A DNA stretch of 64,000 bases from Clostridium aquiflavi (lineage in GTDB: Bacteria > Bacillota > Clostridia > Clostridiales > Clostridiaceae). Made by a program: the position numbers and the translations under genes. This document shows, one piece after another, positions 24,586-34,542 of this stretch. The stretch's first letter is position 1. Each line of letters begins with the position of its first letter. Location of the stretch: the NCBI RefSeq assembly GCF_031344075.1, contig NZ_JAVJAN010000007.1, positions 1-64,000 of the forward strand, given 5' to 3'. Under the pieces are notes generated by a model. That model did not search any database and was not told where the DNA came from. It was given only the letters and a program-made list of their open reading frames with translations.

Positions 24586-25605
24586 TCAAACTTTTTTTAT
24601 CCCAAAGACCTTGTTCAAAACATTTGTAATTCGTTCAGCACCTCTACCATCAACAATACATGTACTCTTTTTACTCATTTTCCTTCTTTTATTAATATTC
24701 TTATTTAATTCTAAAATTGCATTACACAAAACTTCTTTGTTAAGTTCATCATACCACCCTAAATATTCTATAGCACCTTTACTTTGTAGATTTATAGCAA
24801 CTTCCTTTTGATTATCTGCAAGTACTATTCCTATTATTGGAACTCCACACGCTGCAAATTCATATAATGTACTTCCACATGCAGAAATAGCTATATCACA
24901 TTTTTTCATCAACTTAACCATATTAGCATTAAAATATAAATTTACATTTTTCGTTTTTTCACTTAATATTATTAATTCTTTAATATTGTCTTCTTCAAAA
25001 GATGGACCTATTACAACATGAAATCTAAATTCTAACTCTTGTATATAATTACATATAATATTCGTAAGTCCTTCAGAATCTGATCCCCCTACAGTTATCA
25101 TAATATCCGCTATTTGTGGATTAATAACCTTTTTTTGAATGTTTCTAAATTCTTCTCTTAACATAGTATATTCAGTTCCTAAAAATAATTTTGTATTTTT
25201 ATTTACCTTATAGAAACATTTTTCTGCTCCAATATTTTGATTAATTATAAAATTTACATTAAAGTAATACAAATTCATATCATCTATATATCCAGTAACT
25301 TTAAAAAATTTCTTAGTAATATTAAAGTACTCCTCATTCACATCATAACTATCTGTGATTAAGCAATCTGCATTAACTTTGCATAATTCTTCAACAAAAA
25401 TACCTTCTTTTATAGTTACTACATTAAATCCTTCAGATTTAATCTTGTCTATACCAGGTTTGTACTTATTAGATGTTAGATAATCTATTCTACATACATA
25501 AAAAATATCATTGATTTTTGCTAATTCTTTAGCTAAAACTAATGTTCTCATTATATGTCCCATCCCTATTTGAGAACCACCATCCGCTCTTATTGCTATT
25601 TTCAC
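24586..25605 (-). CDS. pseG: UDP-sugar hydrolase PseG (pseudaminic acid pathway)
   Basis: Removes UDP from UDP-2,4-diacylamino-trideoxy-hexose before condensation to the nonulosonic acid. The N-terminus has RADGGSQIGMGHIMRTLVLA, the PseG/SpsG glycine-rich loop with the catalytic His, and the second half has ITVGGSDSEGL and AISACGSTLYEFAACGVPI, a GT-B UDP-binding site. Length 339 residues is normal. It is the last gene of the island, adjacent to pseI. Confidence 0.92.
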   Translation of the reverse strand: MKIAIRADGGSQIGMGHIMRTLVLAKELAKINDIFYVCRIDYLTSNKYKPGIDKIKSEGFNVVTIKEGIFVEELCKVNADCLITDSYDVNEEYFNITKKFFKVTGYIDDMNLYYFNVNFIINQNIGAEKCFYKVNKNTKLFLGTEYTMLREEFRNIQKKVINPQIADIMITVGGSDSEGLTNIICNYIQELEFRFHVVIGPSFEEDNIKELIILSEKTKNVNLYFNANMVKLMKKCDIAISACGSTLYEFAACGVPIIGIVLADNQKEVAINLQSKGAIEYLGWYDELNKEVLCNAILELNKNINKRRKMSKKSTCIVDGRGAERITNVLNKVFGIKKV

Positions 25606-26664
25606 TTAATCACCTGACTCCACATATCCCCATTTTAAAGGTGTCCCTTTTTCAAAATCTCCATTACATCTTTTTCCTATTACATCCTTGATGTACTTAG
25701 GATGTAATCCAAATCCTGGTCTTATAGATTTAACATTTTCTTCTGTAAACTTTTCTCCTGCTTTAATATCCTTTACTATAAATAATGATCTACTGAATTC
25801 TCTATTCTTCAAAGCTTTATCAGATAATGTATAATTTACTTTTCCTAATGCCTTTTCTATATCTCTTATCGATGATACCATTTGTGCAAATTCATCTATA
25901 TTTAGTGAGAATGTAGAGTCCGGTCCTCCCATTTTTCTATCTATTATAAAATGCTTTTCAATCACTTTTGCACCTAGAGCGACTGCTCCAATAGGAACAG
26001 TTATACCTAAAGTATGATCTGACAATCCGCATAAAACATCAAATGTCTCTGCCATATTAGGTATAGTTTTTAAATTCATTTCTTCTAATTTAGATGGATA
26101 CGCACTAGTACATTTAAGTAAAATTACTTGGTCATTTCCAACTTTTCTACATACACCTACTGCATCTTGTATTTCTTGAATAGTTGCTATTCCAGTTGAT
26201 ATTATAACCGGCTTTCCTTTTTTAGCTATATATTCAATTAATGGTATATCCGTAATTTCAAATGATGCAATTTTATATGCTGGAACATTTAATTCTTCTA
26301 AAAAATCAACAGCTGATTTATCAAAAGGTGAAGAAAAACATATAATTTCTTCTTCGTCTGCAACCTCCATTAATTCTTTATGCCACTCCCATGGAGTATA
26401 TGCTTCTTTATAAAGCTTATGTAGAGTAGTTCCATCCCATATAGTTCCTTGTTTAATTTGAAAATATTCATTGTCACAATCAAGAGTTATTGTATCAGCA
26501 GTATATGTTTGCAATTTAACTGCGTCTGCACCAGCTTTTTTAGCTTCTCTTATCATTTTTTTTGCAATCTCTATATCATGGTTATGATTTGCAGAAATTT
26601 CTGCTATGATAAATGACCTATGGTCATTTGATATTATCTTATTTTTTATCTTTATGCTTTTCAT
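25606..26664 (-). CDS. pseI: pseudaminic acid synthase PseI
   Basis: Condenses the 6-deoxy-diacylamino-hexose with phosphoenolpyruvate. The NeuB-type barrel begins FIIAEISANHNHDIEIAKKM and includes AGADAVKLQTYT, CFSSPFDKSAVDFLEEL, KCTSAYPS and GLSDHT; a C-terminal SAF (antifreeze-like) domain is at about 285-345. NHNHD and the order with pseG and pseF favour PseI over LegI/NeuB. 352 residues; AAAGGTGA before the ATG. Confidence 0.92.
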   Translation of the reverse strand: MKSIKIKNKIISNDHRSFIIAEISANHNHDIEIAKKMIREAKKAGADAVKLQTYTADTITLDCDNEYFQIKQGTIWDGTTLHKLYKEAYTPWEWHKELMEVADEEEIICFSSPFDKSAVDFLEELNVPAYKIASFEITDIPLIEYIAKKGKPVIISTGIATIQEIQDAVGVCRKVGNDQVILLKCTSAYPSKLEEMNLKTIPNMAETFDVLCGLSDHTLGITVPIGAVALGAKVIEKHFIIDRKMGGPDSTFSLNIDEFAQMVSSIRDIEKALGKVNYTLSDKALKNREFSRSLFIVKDIKAGEKFTEENVKSIRPGFGLHPKYIKDVIGKRCNGDFEKGTPLKWGYVESGD

Positions 26665-26728
26665 ACTTATTCACCTTTTTATAATTCTTATTTTTCCAAT
26701 AATTATGCTAAATATATAAACTATATTA

Positions 26729-27574
26729 TTAATTTAAAATATCAAAATCAACTAACTCCAACACTTTATCAATACACTTAACAAAGTACTTATTATCGAT
26801 AACTTCAATAACTCCTATTAAACTTAATGAAATTTTTTCACTCGCAATTTTAATTTTATTAATAATTATTTTTCTACCATCTTTCAAATAAGAATATGCG
26901 CCTGGATAAGGATATGATTGAGCTCTAACAAAATTAATTATTTGATTTGAGTCTTTAAGAAAATCTATATAGCCCATTTCAGGTATTCTTTTTCCATAAT
27001 AACTTGCATTATCCTCATCTTGCTCTGTTCCCTTATAGTTATTATCTATTTTTTTTATTGTTTGTATTAACAATTCAGGATATTCTTTTTCAAACTTTTT
27101 TAATAAATCATATCCAGTTTCATAATTTTCAATCGTTATTTTTTTTTGTTCTATTATATTTCCTGTATCTACGCTTTCTTCTATAAAATGAGATGTAATG
27201 CCCGAATACTCTTCTCCATTTATTATACTCCAAACATGCGGAGTTCTTCCTCTATACCTTGGTAATAATGAACCATGTATATTTATTGCATATTTAGGAA
27301 TAGTAAAGATTTTTTTAGGAATAATATATCTATAATTTATGCTTATTAAATAATCTAAATTCATATTGCGAAATTGTTTTAAAAATTCATCAGTATTCTT
27401 TCTAGTATCTTTATATGAGTAATCTATATTATTTTTAATTGCAAATGTATCTAAACTTTCCTCTCTAAGTTCCTTATGTGTAAGCAGATAACTTATCTCA
27501 TAATCATTATCTAATAATTTTTCAATACATTCTACTCCTAATTTACCAAATCCACAAAATAAAATTTTTTTCAC
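26729..27574 (-). CDS. sugar N-formyltransferase (methionyl-tRNA formyltransferase-like)
   Basis: The 281-residue protein has the formyltransferase fold: ILFCGFGKLGVECIE at the start, INIHGSLLPRYRGRTPHVWSI with the conserved Asn-His pair, and GITSHFIEESVDTGNII with the catalytic Asp. Sugar N-formyltransferases of this family use N10-formyl-tetrahydrofolate to formylate amino-sugars. The gene lies between pseF and pseI; no PseH-type acetyltransferase is seen in the island, so it may acylate the 4-amino intermediate (a 7-N-formyl product). The start is GTG after TAAGGAG. Confidence 0.8.
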   Translation of the reverse strand: MKKILFCGFGKLGVECIEKLLDNDYEISYLLTHKELREESLDTFAIKNNIDYSYKDTRKNTDEFLKQFRNMNLDYLISINYRYIIPKKIFTIPKYAINIHGSLLPRYRGRTPHVWSIINGEEYSGITSHFIEESVDTGNIIEQKKITIENYETGYDLLKKFEKEYPELLIQTIKKIDNNYKGTEQDEDNASYYGKRIPEMGYIDFLKDSNQIINFVRAQSYPYPGAYSYLKDGRKIIINKIKIASEKISLSLIGVIEVIDNKYFVKCIDKVLELVDFDILN

Positions 27575-27584
27575 AATATTCTCC

Positions 27585-28319
27585 TTAATATAATTTTTTT
27601 TGTTCTATATTTTCATTAATACTTACTATTTGAGGATTTTTATTTAAAAAATTTACTACGTCTTCTAATAAAAAATATCCATTTTCCTCAAACAAAGCTT
27701 CATATATAGCTTTTATAACTTGAAGATCCTCTTCTGTATCTAGCGTTACTCTATATTTTGAATAATCCTTAGAATTCTTATATGATAAAATTCTAAACTT
27801 ATTATTTAAATCATATAAATATGGTGTTACATGTTCTCTTTCATAATCTTTTTTGGCATTATTATATACTTTTTCTAATGCGTCAAATGAAAAAATTTCT
27901 ACATCATACCCCCTTGGATAAGTTCTATCTATTGTATTACTTATATAATCAATATCATTACTCTTATCTAAATACATATCAATCATATCCTTTAATATTT
28001 TATAATCTAAACAAGGACAATCACTTGTTACTCTTATAACTATATCAGCATTGTTTTCTTTAGCAGCAAAATAATATCTAGAAAGAACATCGTTTTCTGA
28101 TCCTCTAAAATATTTAACTCCAAGCCTATTAGCTTCATATAAAATTCTATCATCTTGAGATTCTACAGTTGTCGCAATAACTATCTCATCAATATTAGGT
28201 ACTAATTTTAACCTATTCACATCATGCTCAAGTACTGTTTTCCCGCATATTTCTTTAAGAACCTTGCCTGGTAATCTTGTAGAACCAACTCTAGCTTGCA
28301 CTATACATACTACTTTCAC
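27585..28319 (-). CDS. pseF: CMP-nonulosonate cytidylyltransferase, PseF-like
   Basis: Activates the nonulosonic acid with CTP. It has the N-terminal nucleotide loop VCIVQARVGSTRLPGKVLKE, IRVTSDCPCLDYKIL and YPRGYDVEIFSFDALE, with REHVTPYLY, the SpsF/PseF-like pattern. 244 residues. It lies between pseB and the formyltransferase. A second, related gene is at 34526-35317, so which of the two makes the flagellar CMP-sugar is inferred from adjacency to the pse genes. Confidence 0.82.
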   Translation of the reverse strand: MKVVCIVQARVGSTRLPGKVLKEICGKTVLEHDVNRLKLVPNIDEIVIATTVESQDDRILYEANRLGVKYFRGSENDVLSRYYFAAKENNADIVIRVTSDCPCLDYKILKDMIDMYLDKSNDIDYISNTIDRTYPRGYDVEIFSFDALEKVYNNAKKDYEREHVTPYLYDLNNKFRILSYKNSKDYSKYRVTLDTEEDLQVIKAIYEALFEENGYFLLEDVVNFLNKNPQIVSINENIEQKKLY

Positions 28320-28346
28320 TTAAACTCCCTACCTTAACTTATTTAA

Positions 28347-29360
28347 TTATTTAACTATAAAACCTAACAATTCCACTTCTTTTCTTAATTGCTCTATACT
28401 AAGCCATTTATTATTATTTGATGAGTTATATTCAAATCCATCTTCTATTTTTTTGCCACCTGCAGTCATAAATAGTTTTGAATTCCACCAATCAAAATTA
28501 GGGTAAATTATGTAATGTTTGTCATATTCATAAGTCATTCTAGAATCGTCACTAGTTATCATAACTTCATGAAGTTTTTCCCCTTCTCTTATTCCAACTT
28601 CTTTAATATCAATTTCCTTACACATAGCTTGCGCTAAATCTGTTATTTTAAATGACGGTATCTTAGAAATATATGTTTCTCCACCTTTCGATTCATTTAA
28701 TGCCTTAAATACTAAATCTACACCTTGATCTAAAGTAATCCAAAATCTTGTCATTCTAAAATCAGTTATAGGTAAAACTCTCTCCCCTTTATCTAACAAT
28801 TGATTAAAAAATGGAATCACTGACCCTCTGCTTCCTGCAACATTACCATATCTAACTACAGAAAATATAGTTCCATCTCCACCCGAATATGCATTTCCTG
28901 AAATAAACAACTTATCTGAAACAAGCTTTGTTCCACCATAAAGATTTATTGGGTTAACTGCCTTATCTGTTGATAAAGCTACACATTTCTTAACTCCTTT
29001 GTCAATACAAGCATCAACTATATTTTGCGCTCCATGAATATTAGTCTTGATAGCTTCAAATGGATTATATTCACAAGCTGGAACTTGCTTCATAGCTGCT
29101 GCATGAATAACATAGTCAACATCCTTAAATGCTCTATATAATCTATCTTTGTCTCTAACATCTCCTATAAAAAACCTTAGTTTATTCACCTTATCTGGAA
29201 ATTTTGTAGTAAAATCCTTTTTCATCAAATCCTGCTTAAATTCATCTCTTGAATATATAATTATTTTTTGAGGATTATATTCAGTTAATATTCTTTCTGC
29301 AAATTTTTTACCAAATGATCCTGTTCCACCTGTTATCAATATATTTTTATTATTTATCAA
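28347..29360 (-). CDS. pseB: UDP-GlcNAc 4,6-dehydratase (5-inverting) PseB
   Basis: First step of pseudaminic acid synthesis. The SDR Rossmann motif TGGTGSFG, RDEFKQ, HAAAMKQVPACEYNP (the Met-Lys variant of the SDR active site) and GGTKLVSDKL are clear PseB features. The start is a TTG after GGAGG; 337 residues. It lies upstream of pseF in the same direction. Confidence 0.95.
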   Translation of the reverse strand: MINNKNILITGGTGSFGKKFAERILTEYNPQKIIIYSRDEFKQDLMKKDFTTKFPDKVNKLRFFIGDVRDKDRLYRAFKDVDYVIHAAAMKQVPACEYNPFEAIKTNIHGAQNIVDACIDKGVKKCVALSTDKAVNPINLYGGTKLVSDKLFISGNAYSGGDGTIFSVVRYGNVAGSRGSVIPFFNQLLDKGERVLPITDFRMTRFWITLDQGVDLVFKALNESKGGETYISKIPSFKITDLAQAMCKEIDIKEVGIREGEKLHEVMITSDDSRMTYEYDKHYIIYPNFDWWNSKLFMTAGGKKIEDGFEYNSSNNNKWLSIEQLRKEVELLGFIVK

Positions 29361-29377
29361 TTTTAACCCTCCAATTA

Positions 29378-30466
29378 CTAGTCGTTTATAAAATTTCTTT
29401 TTTCATATTCTTTAATCCTTTTATAATAACTATCAAAAAAACTTTCTTTTATATAAAATTTTTCAGCTATAAATACAGGTATGGTAAATCCTCCAAATCC
29501 TCTTTTAAAATCGCTAATACTTTTATCCTTTTGGGTTGGAAAATATCCTATAGTATCATTATAATCCTGTATTCCTAAATCTATATATTTTATATTTAGT
29601 GATTTTAAATATTTTATTGCTTCCCATATCATAATATGAGATATTTCAAAATCAAACTCTTTATAATTCTTTGACTTGCAACCCATGGAATAATATGCAA
29701 CATCTTTATAGTAATGAAACAGTATATAACCAACTACTTCACCATTGTAAGAAGTCTCTATAAGTATTGCATGATTATTTACTATCCATCTATAAATATT
29801 TTCGAATGTGTTTTTAGGTCTTGTAACTTTCCCTGCAATGTTAAAATAATATTTCATAAACTTATGCACATCTTCATCATTTATATTCGTATAATCTATT
29901 ATTTTTGAAGTTAAATATCTATCTGCTTTGTTAATACATGATTTAAATCCTTTATTAAATTCAGAAAAAATACCTTTTTTATCTTTTAAAATAGATATCA
30001 TAGAAGTTTGTCTACTAATATCTAGAAAACCATTATATCTTAAAAGATAATTGTGCTTATCAATGCTTTCAATATAAGTAACATTTTGATATGGAATGAT
30101 CATTTCAATTTTTTCCACATTAACATCTAATGCTAATCTATCTATAGTCTCTATTATTAAGCTTAATGTTTTCTGTCTAGTTTTTTTATTTAATTTATCA
30201 CTTATTAATGGTGCTAATAGTGGACCTCCTCCATAAGCCAAATATTTTTTTTCTTCACATTCTTCAATAAAAACAACCATTACACCAATTACTTCTTTAT
30301 TATCATTTAATACAAAAAAAGATTTATTCGTAGCAGTAATATTAAAATTTGAATTAATGTTATATTCAATTACATTTGAAGTATAAAAGAAAGTTCCATT
30401 AGAATTTTTGTAGCAAAAATCATCCCATTTATCATATTCATCTATATTTAAAAATTTTATCTTCAA
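29378..30466 (-). CDS. FemAB/GNAT-like acyltransferase
   Basis: A 362-residue protein with two GNAT-like halves of the FemAB type: an N-terminal part with YDKWDDFCYKNSNGTFFYTS and KYLAYGGGPLLAPL, and a C-terminal part with FMKYYFNIAGKVTRPKNTF, VGYILFHYYKDVAYYSMG and INIKYIDLGIQ-like strands. Such enzymes use aminoacyl-tRNA or acyl-CoA to add amino acids or acyl groups. In the island it could decorate a sugar amino group. I cannot name the substrate. Confidence 0.65.
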   Translation of the reverse strand: MKIKFLNIDEYDKWDDFCYKNSNGTFFYTSNVIEYNINSNFNITATNKSFFVLNDNKEVIGVMVVFIEECEEKKYLAYGGGPLLAPLISDKLNKKTRQKTLSLIIETIDRLALDVNVEKIEMIIPYQNVTYIESIDKHNYLLRYNGFLDISRQTSMISILKDKKGIFSEFNKGFKSCINKADRYLTSKIIDYTNINDEDVHKFMKYYFNIAGKVTRPKNTFENIYRWIVNNHAILIETSYNGEVVGYILFHYYKDVAYYSMGCKSKNYKEFDFEISHIMIWEAIKYLKSLNIKYIDLGIQDYNDTIGYFPTQKDKSISDFKRGFGGFTIPVFIAEKFYIKESFFDSYYKRIKEYEKRNFIND

Positions 30467-31141
30467 CTAAACTCTCCTATTTCTTAATGTATTAAATATG
30501 CCAGTTTGATCATATGAATCATTTTTATATATTACTACGGTATAATCAAATGGCAAATAATCGCTTTTTAATAAAACTTTTTTTGAATATTTATAAGCAA
30601 TATTTAATATTTTTTCTGGATTGACATAATAGAAGTCTTTATCTTTAAAATTTACTCTCTCTGTAAGAAAGTTAAAAGCAATTGCTTCCTTACACATATC
30701 CATAGCCTTTTCAATAGTATTATGAATTAACTCTAAATTATCTATTTCGCTAGATTTTATATTAAAAATTCCGGATTCAACTATGTAATCATATTTTTCA
30801 TCAAAATCTTTGTTTAAGAAATCACAACATTCGAATTTAACATGTGAATTACCATATTTTTTTTCAGCAACATTAATAAATTCTTCTACTATATCTAAAC
30901 CACAGTAATTGTAATTATTATTTTGTTCTTTTAATAATTTATTTAAGTCACCAAATCCGCATCCAATATCTAATATAGATTTTCCTTCTATAGAAAAGGA
31001 ATTTATAAGATTTTCAAATCTTATAAATTGTTTTTCTTTTGTCCATAAAACCGCCTCTGGAGAATACCCATTACTCTCAAAACTTTTCTTATATTTATTT
31101 TTTAAATATACATTTCTATTTACTAATTTGTATTTATCCAC
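30467..31141 (-). CDS. class I SAM-dependent methyltransferase
   Basis: A 224-residue methyltransferase with motif I SILDIGCGFGDLNKLL, acidic loop CGLDIVEEFI, and DYIVESGIFNIK. The start is a GTG after AGGAGAG and the stop abuts the next gene, so it is translated with the FemAB-like gene. The position suggests methylation of the flagellar sugar or its side chain; the substrate is unknown. Confidence 0.8.
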   Translation of the reverse strand: MDKYKLVNRNVYLKNKYKKSFESNGYSPEAVLWTKEKQFIRFENLINSFSIEGKSILDIGCGFGDLNKLLKEQNNNYNYCGLDIVEEFINVAEKKYGNSHVKFECCDFLNKDFDEKYDYIVESGIFNIKSSEIDNLELIHNTIEKAMDMCKEAIAFNFLTERVNFKDKDFYYVNPEKILNIAYKYSKKVLLKSDYLPFDYTVVIYKNDSYDQTGIFNTLRNRRV

Positions 31142-31142
31142 T

Positions 31143-32444
31143 TTATAACTCTCCTATATTTTCCCATACTTTTCTAAATGCATTAATCACATCATCCATG
31201 TCTTCTTTAGTCATGGATGGAACTATAAATTCATGAGTCATTAAATCTTCAAAATGCATTTTTTCACACGTTGGACAAATTCCTTTGCTATAGTTTAGTT
31301 GTCCTTTATACATTGGACATTTAAATGGGCATCCTGTTTCACCATAACCTACAAGTTTTTGATAAATTGGTTGTAAATATAGTGGCCTAACATAACCACT
31401 ACTAAGTTTTACACCTTCATTTTCTCTCATTTCAAAAGGAGTTAATTCGGCATTTACAGCTTCAATAAATCTTTCTCTGCTTATTCCTGCAATTTCTTTT
31501 TTTAACTTAATGGCATGAACATAAAAAGCATGCTTACAACCTTCTCTAGTTTCCGGAATTTCGATACAAGGAATTTCAGACAATTTCTCCGATATATATT
31601 CTACATTCTTTAATCTTGCTTCTAATAAATTATCTAATTTCTTCAACTGTTCTCTTGCAATAGCAGCTTCTATCTCTGTCATTCTATAATTAAATCCAAT
31701 CATATTAACAAGATTATTCACACCTTTAGCTTCTACAACGGCTTCTGCATGATTTCTTATAAGCATCAATCTCTCAGCTAATTCATCATTATCAGTTACT
31801 ATTATTCCACCTTCACCACAGTGTATATGCTTGTGATAATTTAATGAATATATTCCCATATCACCTAAGGTACCTGCATACTTTTCTTTGTATATAGCGC
31901 CTGGTGCTTGTGCTGCATCTTCTATTACTATTAAATTATGTTTTTTTGCAATAGCATTTATTGCATCTGCATCATAAGGCTGACCCATAATGTCTACAAC
32001 TATTATAGCTTTAGTTCTTTCTGTTATTTTTTGTTCTATAGATTTAACATCTAAGCAAAAATAGTTTTCTTCAATATCTGCAAATACTGGTATTGCATTA
32101 TAAACTAACGCTGCTGAAGCTGAAGCTGTCATCGTATAAGGAGATACTATAACTTCATCACCGGGTCCTATTCCTGCTGCTCCTACTGCACAATATAAAG
32201 CTGATGTAGCTGAATTCACTGATATAGCATATTTTACTCCAAACTTTTCAGCCCATTCTTTTTCTAATGCTTTTACTTCCTCTCCACCATAAAAATCTTC
32301 ATGCCATGTTCCTAAAAATCTTGAAAGTTTACCTTTATTCAATACTTTTTCAACTGCCTCTTTTTCTTCTTTTCCAATTGGATTATATGCGGGAAACAAC
32401 CTTTCCCTTACTTTTTTACCACCATTTATAGCTAATATCGACAT
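31143..32444 (-). CDS. DegT/DnrJ/EryC1 aminotransferase with C-terminal Cys cluster
   Basis: PLP-dependent sugar aminotransferase of 433 residues. ISVNSATSALYCAV, VIEDAAQAPGAIY and SLNYHKHIHCGEGG (with the PLP lysine) define the family. A segment near residues 380-405 has CPFKCPMYKGQLNYSKG and CPTCEK, a C-x3-C ... C-x2-C arrangement not found in usual PseC. It may fill the PseC role or serve the second sugar block. It overlaps the upstream gene by 13 bases. Confidence 0.82.
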   Translation of the reverse strand: MSILAINGGKKVRERLFPAYNPIGKEEKEAVEKVLNKGKLSRFLGTWHEDFYGGEEVKALEKEWAEKFGVKYAISVNSATSALYCAVGAAGIGPGDEVIVSPYTMTASASAALVYNAIPVFADIEENYFCLDVKSIEQKITERTKAIIVVDIMGQPYDADAINAIAKKHNLIVIEDAAQAPGAIYKEKYAGTLGDMGIYSLNYHKHIHCGEGGIIVTDNDELAERLMLIRNHAEAVVEAKGVNNLVNMIGFNYRMTEIEAAIAREQLKKLDNLLEARLKNVEYISEKLSEIPCIEIPETREGCKHAFYVHAIKLKKEIAGISRERFIEAVNAELTPFEMRENEGVKLSSGYVRPLYLQPIYQKLVGYGETGCPFKCPMYKGQLNYSKGICPTCEKMHFEDLMTHEFIVPSMTKEDMDDVINAFRKVWENIGEL

Positions 32445-33577
32445 ATTATTTCCTCCATAAAATTTATTATATTATCTATAGCACCTTTTTGTATCTTAAA
32501 TTCATATCCTTCATTTTTATCATTCATTACAAATTTTTCAATTTTTTCTTCCAATTCTTTTGTATATAAAATAGACTTCACCGCTCCAATTTTATCTAAA
32601 ATAAAAGGATTATCTCGATTTAAACCCATTTGCATACTAATTATTGATTTTCCTAGTGCTGCACTTTCTATTAAAAACATTGATGACATACCACAAATTA
32701 AATTTGAAGTGCAAATTAACTTAAACCCATCTAACTTCTTATCTATTAAAATTGAAATATTATCATTTATATTATCTATAAGATCATTATAGTTATTTTC
32801 ATCTTCTTTAGGATGTAATCTAATAATTAGTCCTATTTTTCTGTTAGTCTTTTGTCTAACTTGATTTAATACATTAATAAATTCTTTAAAAATACTTCTT
32901 TCACTATATCCCCAATAATGTTCTGAAGTGTCACTTTCACCATAAGTTTTTGACAATGGTTCTGATGCATAAGTTATTATATAGTCCTCCATATCGAATC
33001 CAATAATTTTTCTAAAATCTTTTATAACTTTATCACTAATTGTTTCTTTTTTACTTATAAGATAATCAAAATACGGCTGACCTGAAATAAGTATCTTATC
33101 TTCGGGTATTCCTTCTTTAATCATCTGTTCTTTGGAGTAATTATCCATAACTAAAATTTTATAAGGTAAATAAATATGCTCTTTTTTCTTTTCATACTCT
33201 TTTAATTGACTAACACCAAATTTTGAAAATCTTAGTCCATAATTTATCCATTGATCTAATATCGCAAAAGATGGTATTTTTAATCTTTCAGCACATTTCC
33301 ATAAATATTTTTCAGTAAAGTCATCTGCACTTGTTCCTGTTATTAAAAAATCTGGAGCTTCTTCTAATAAGAATTTATATATTCCATCCTCTGAAATATA
33401 ACTTAAACTACCACTAATATCTATACCTTTCAAACCATATTGCTCATATCGATTTAATGCTACATCTTTACCATATATCTTTACATTATATCCTTCTTCT
33501 TTTAATTTTTGGTATAAAGGTACTACTGTATTTGCTCCTCCTGGATCTCTTGAAAATAGCAATACTTTCTTATTCAT
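32432..33577 (-). CDS. GT-B-like protein of unknown function in the glycosylation island
   Basis: A 381-residue protein beginning KKVLLFSRDPGGANTVVPLY, with ILISGQPYFDYL, IIRLHPKEDEN and LICGMSSMFLIESAALGKSI. The last two resemble the UDP- or CDP-binding half of GT-B fold enzymes such as UDP-GlcNAc 2-epimerase and CDP-glycerol transferases. I cannot name the reaction. It is coupled to the downstream aminotransferase by a 13-base overlap. Confidence 0.6.
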   Translation of the reverse strand: MNKKVLLFSRDPGGANTVVPLYQKLKEEGYNVKIYGKDVALNRYEQYGLKGIDISGSLSYISEDGIYKFLLEEAPDFLITGTSADDFTEKYLWKCAERLKIPSFAILDQWINYGLRFSKFGVSQLKEYEKKKEHIYLPYKILVMDNYSKEQMIKEGIPEDKILISGQPYFDYLISKKETISDKVIKDFRKIIGFDMEDYIITYASEPLSKTYGESDTSEHYWGYSERSIFKEFINVLNQVRQKTNRKIGLIIRLHPKEDENNYNDLIDNINDNISILIDKKLDGFKLICTSNLICGMSSMFLIESAALGKSIISMQMGLNRDNPFILDKIGAVKSILYTKELEEKIEKFVMNDKNEGYEFKIQKGAIDNIINFMEEIICRY

Positions 33578-33579
33578 AC

Positions 33580-34542
33580 TTAATTCATCACCTTTAATCT
33601 TTCACAAATCTCCATATCCTTATATCCATCTTCTAAAACACAGTTTAATTTTTCATTATATATCAAATTATTATATATATTTGTAACTGCATTTAACATA
33701 GCCTTATTTAATTCAGTTTCATATTCTTTTTCTTTAAATAAATTTTTATATCCACTAAAAACTTTACTATCTGACACACTATACTCTTGAATTTTAAATC
33801 CAGAATCAATTATCTTTATTCTCTTCTTTTCAAATAATAATTCTAATTCAAAAATAGTGTAATTATAATATGGTATATTTTGCATAACAAAATCGCCACC
33901 ATTTTCAAAATTCAAAACAGCAGATACACTTGGATCATCATCATAAAAATCATAACTATGGTTTATAACTTTAAAATCCTTTATTTCTCCAATTAAATAT
34001 CTTAGTAAATCTATTAAATGTGATCCATTATGTAAAACTCCTTTACCATAATATCCACTTCCACATAGAAATTTTCCATAGTTCCCTTCCAAAATGCTAT
34101 CTTTTAATATACTAAATTCAGCTACAAATCTTCTTGAATAATTTACTAAACATCTTATATTTTTTTCTTTATATATTCTAATTATTTCGTTTGCCTCATT
34201 TATATTTTTAACTAAAGGTTTTTCACAAAAAACTAATTTTATTGGGAAATTTGATATTTTTTTCAGTATACTATAATGATAATTATCTGGTACGCATATT
34301 GATACTACATCAATATCATTTTCACTAAATGCCTCTTCAATTGTTGAAAAATAATTAACCTTCCATAACTTCGCTGCTTCTTCGCCCTTCTTTTTTGAAG
34401 TTTCCACAAACCCTAAAAGATTAAATCCTTCTATCTTTAAAAAAGCATGTGCATGTGTAAGTATATTTTCTGAAGATGGATTATCAAAAAATGCTCCTAT
34501 ATTTCCTGCTCCCACAATTAAAACATTATACTTTTTCCCCAT
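33580..34542 (-). CDS. Gfo/Idh/MocA-family sugar oxidoreductase
   Basis: NAD(P)-dependent dehydrogenase of 320 residues with Rossmann motif VLIVGAGNIGAFFD, VVSICVPDNYHYSIL and CEKPLVKN (the EKP active-site motif). It overlaps the upstream cytidylyltransferase gene by 17 bases. Probably acts on a nucleotide-sugar of the second sub-block of the island; the substrate is unknown. Confidence 0.82.
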   Translation of the reverse strand: MGKKYNVLIVGAGNIGAFFDNPSSENILTHAHAFLKIEGFNLLGFVETSKKKGEEAAKLWKVNYFSTIEEAFSENDIDVVSICVPDNYHYSILKKISNFPIKLVFCEKPLVKNINEANEIIRIYKEKNIRCLVNYSRRFVAEFSILKDSILEGNYGKFLCGSGYYGKGVLHNGSHLIDLLRYLIGEIKDFKVINHSYDFYDDDPSVSAVLNFENGGDFVMQNIPYYNYTIFELELLFEKKRIKIIDSGFKIQEYSVSDSKVFSGYKNLFKEKEYETELNKAMLNAVTNIYNNLIYNEKLNCVLEDGYKDMEICERLKVMN

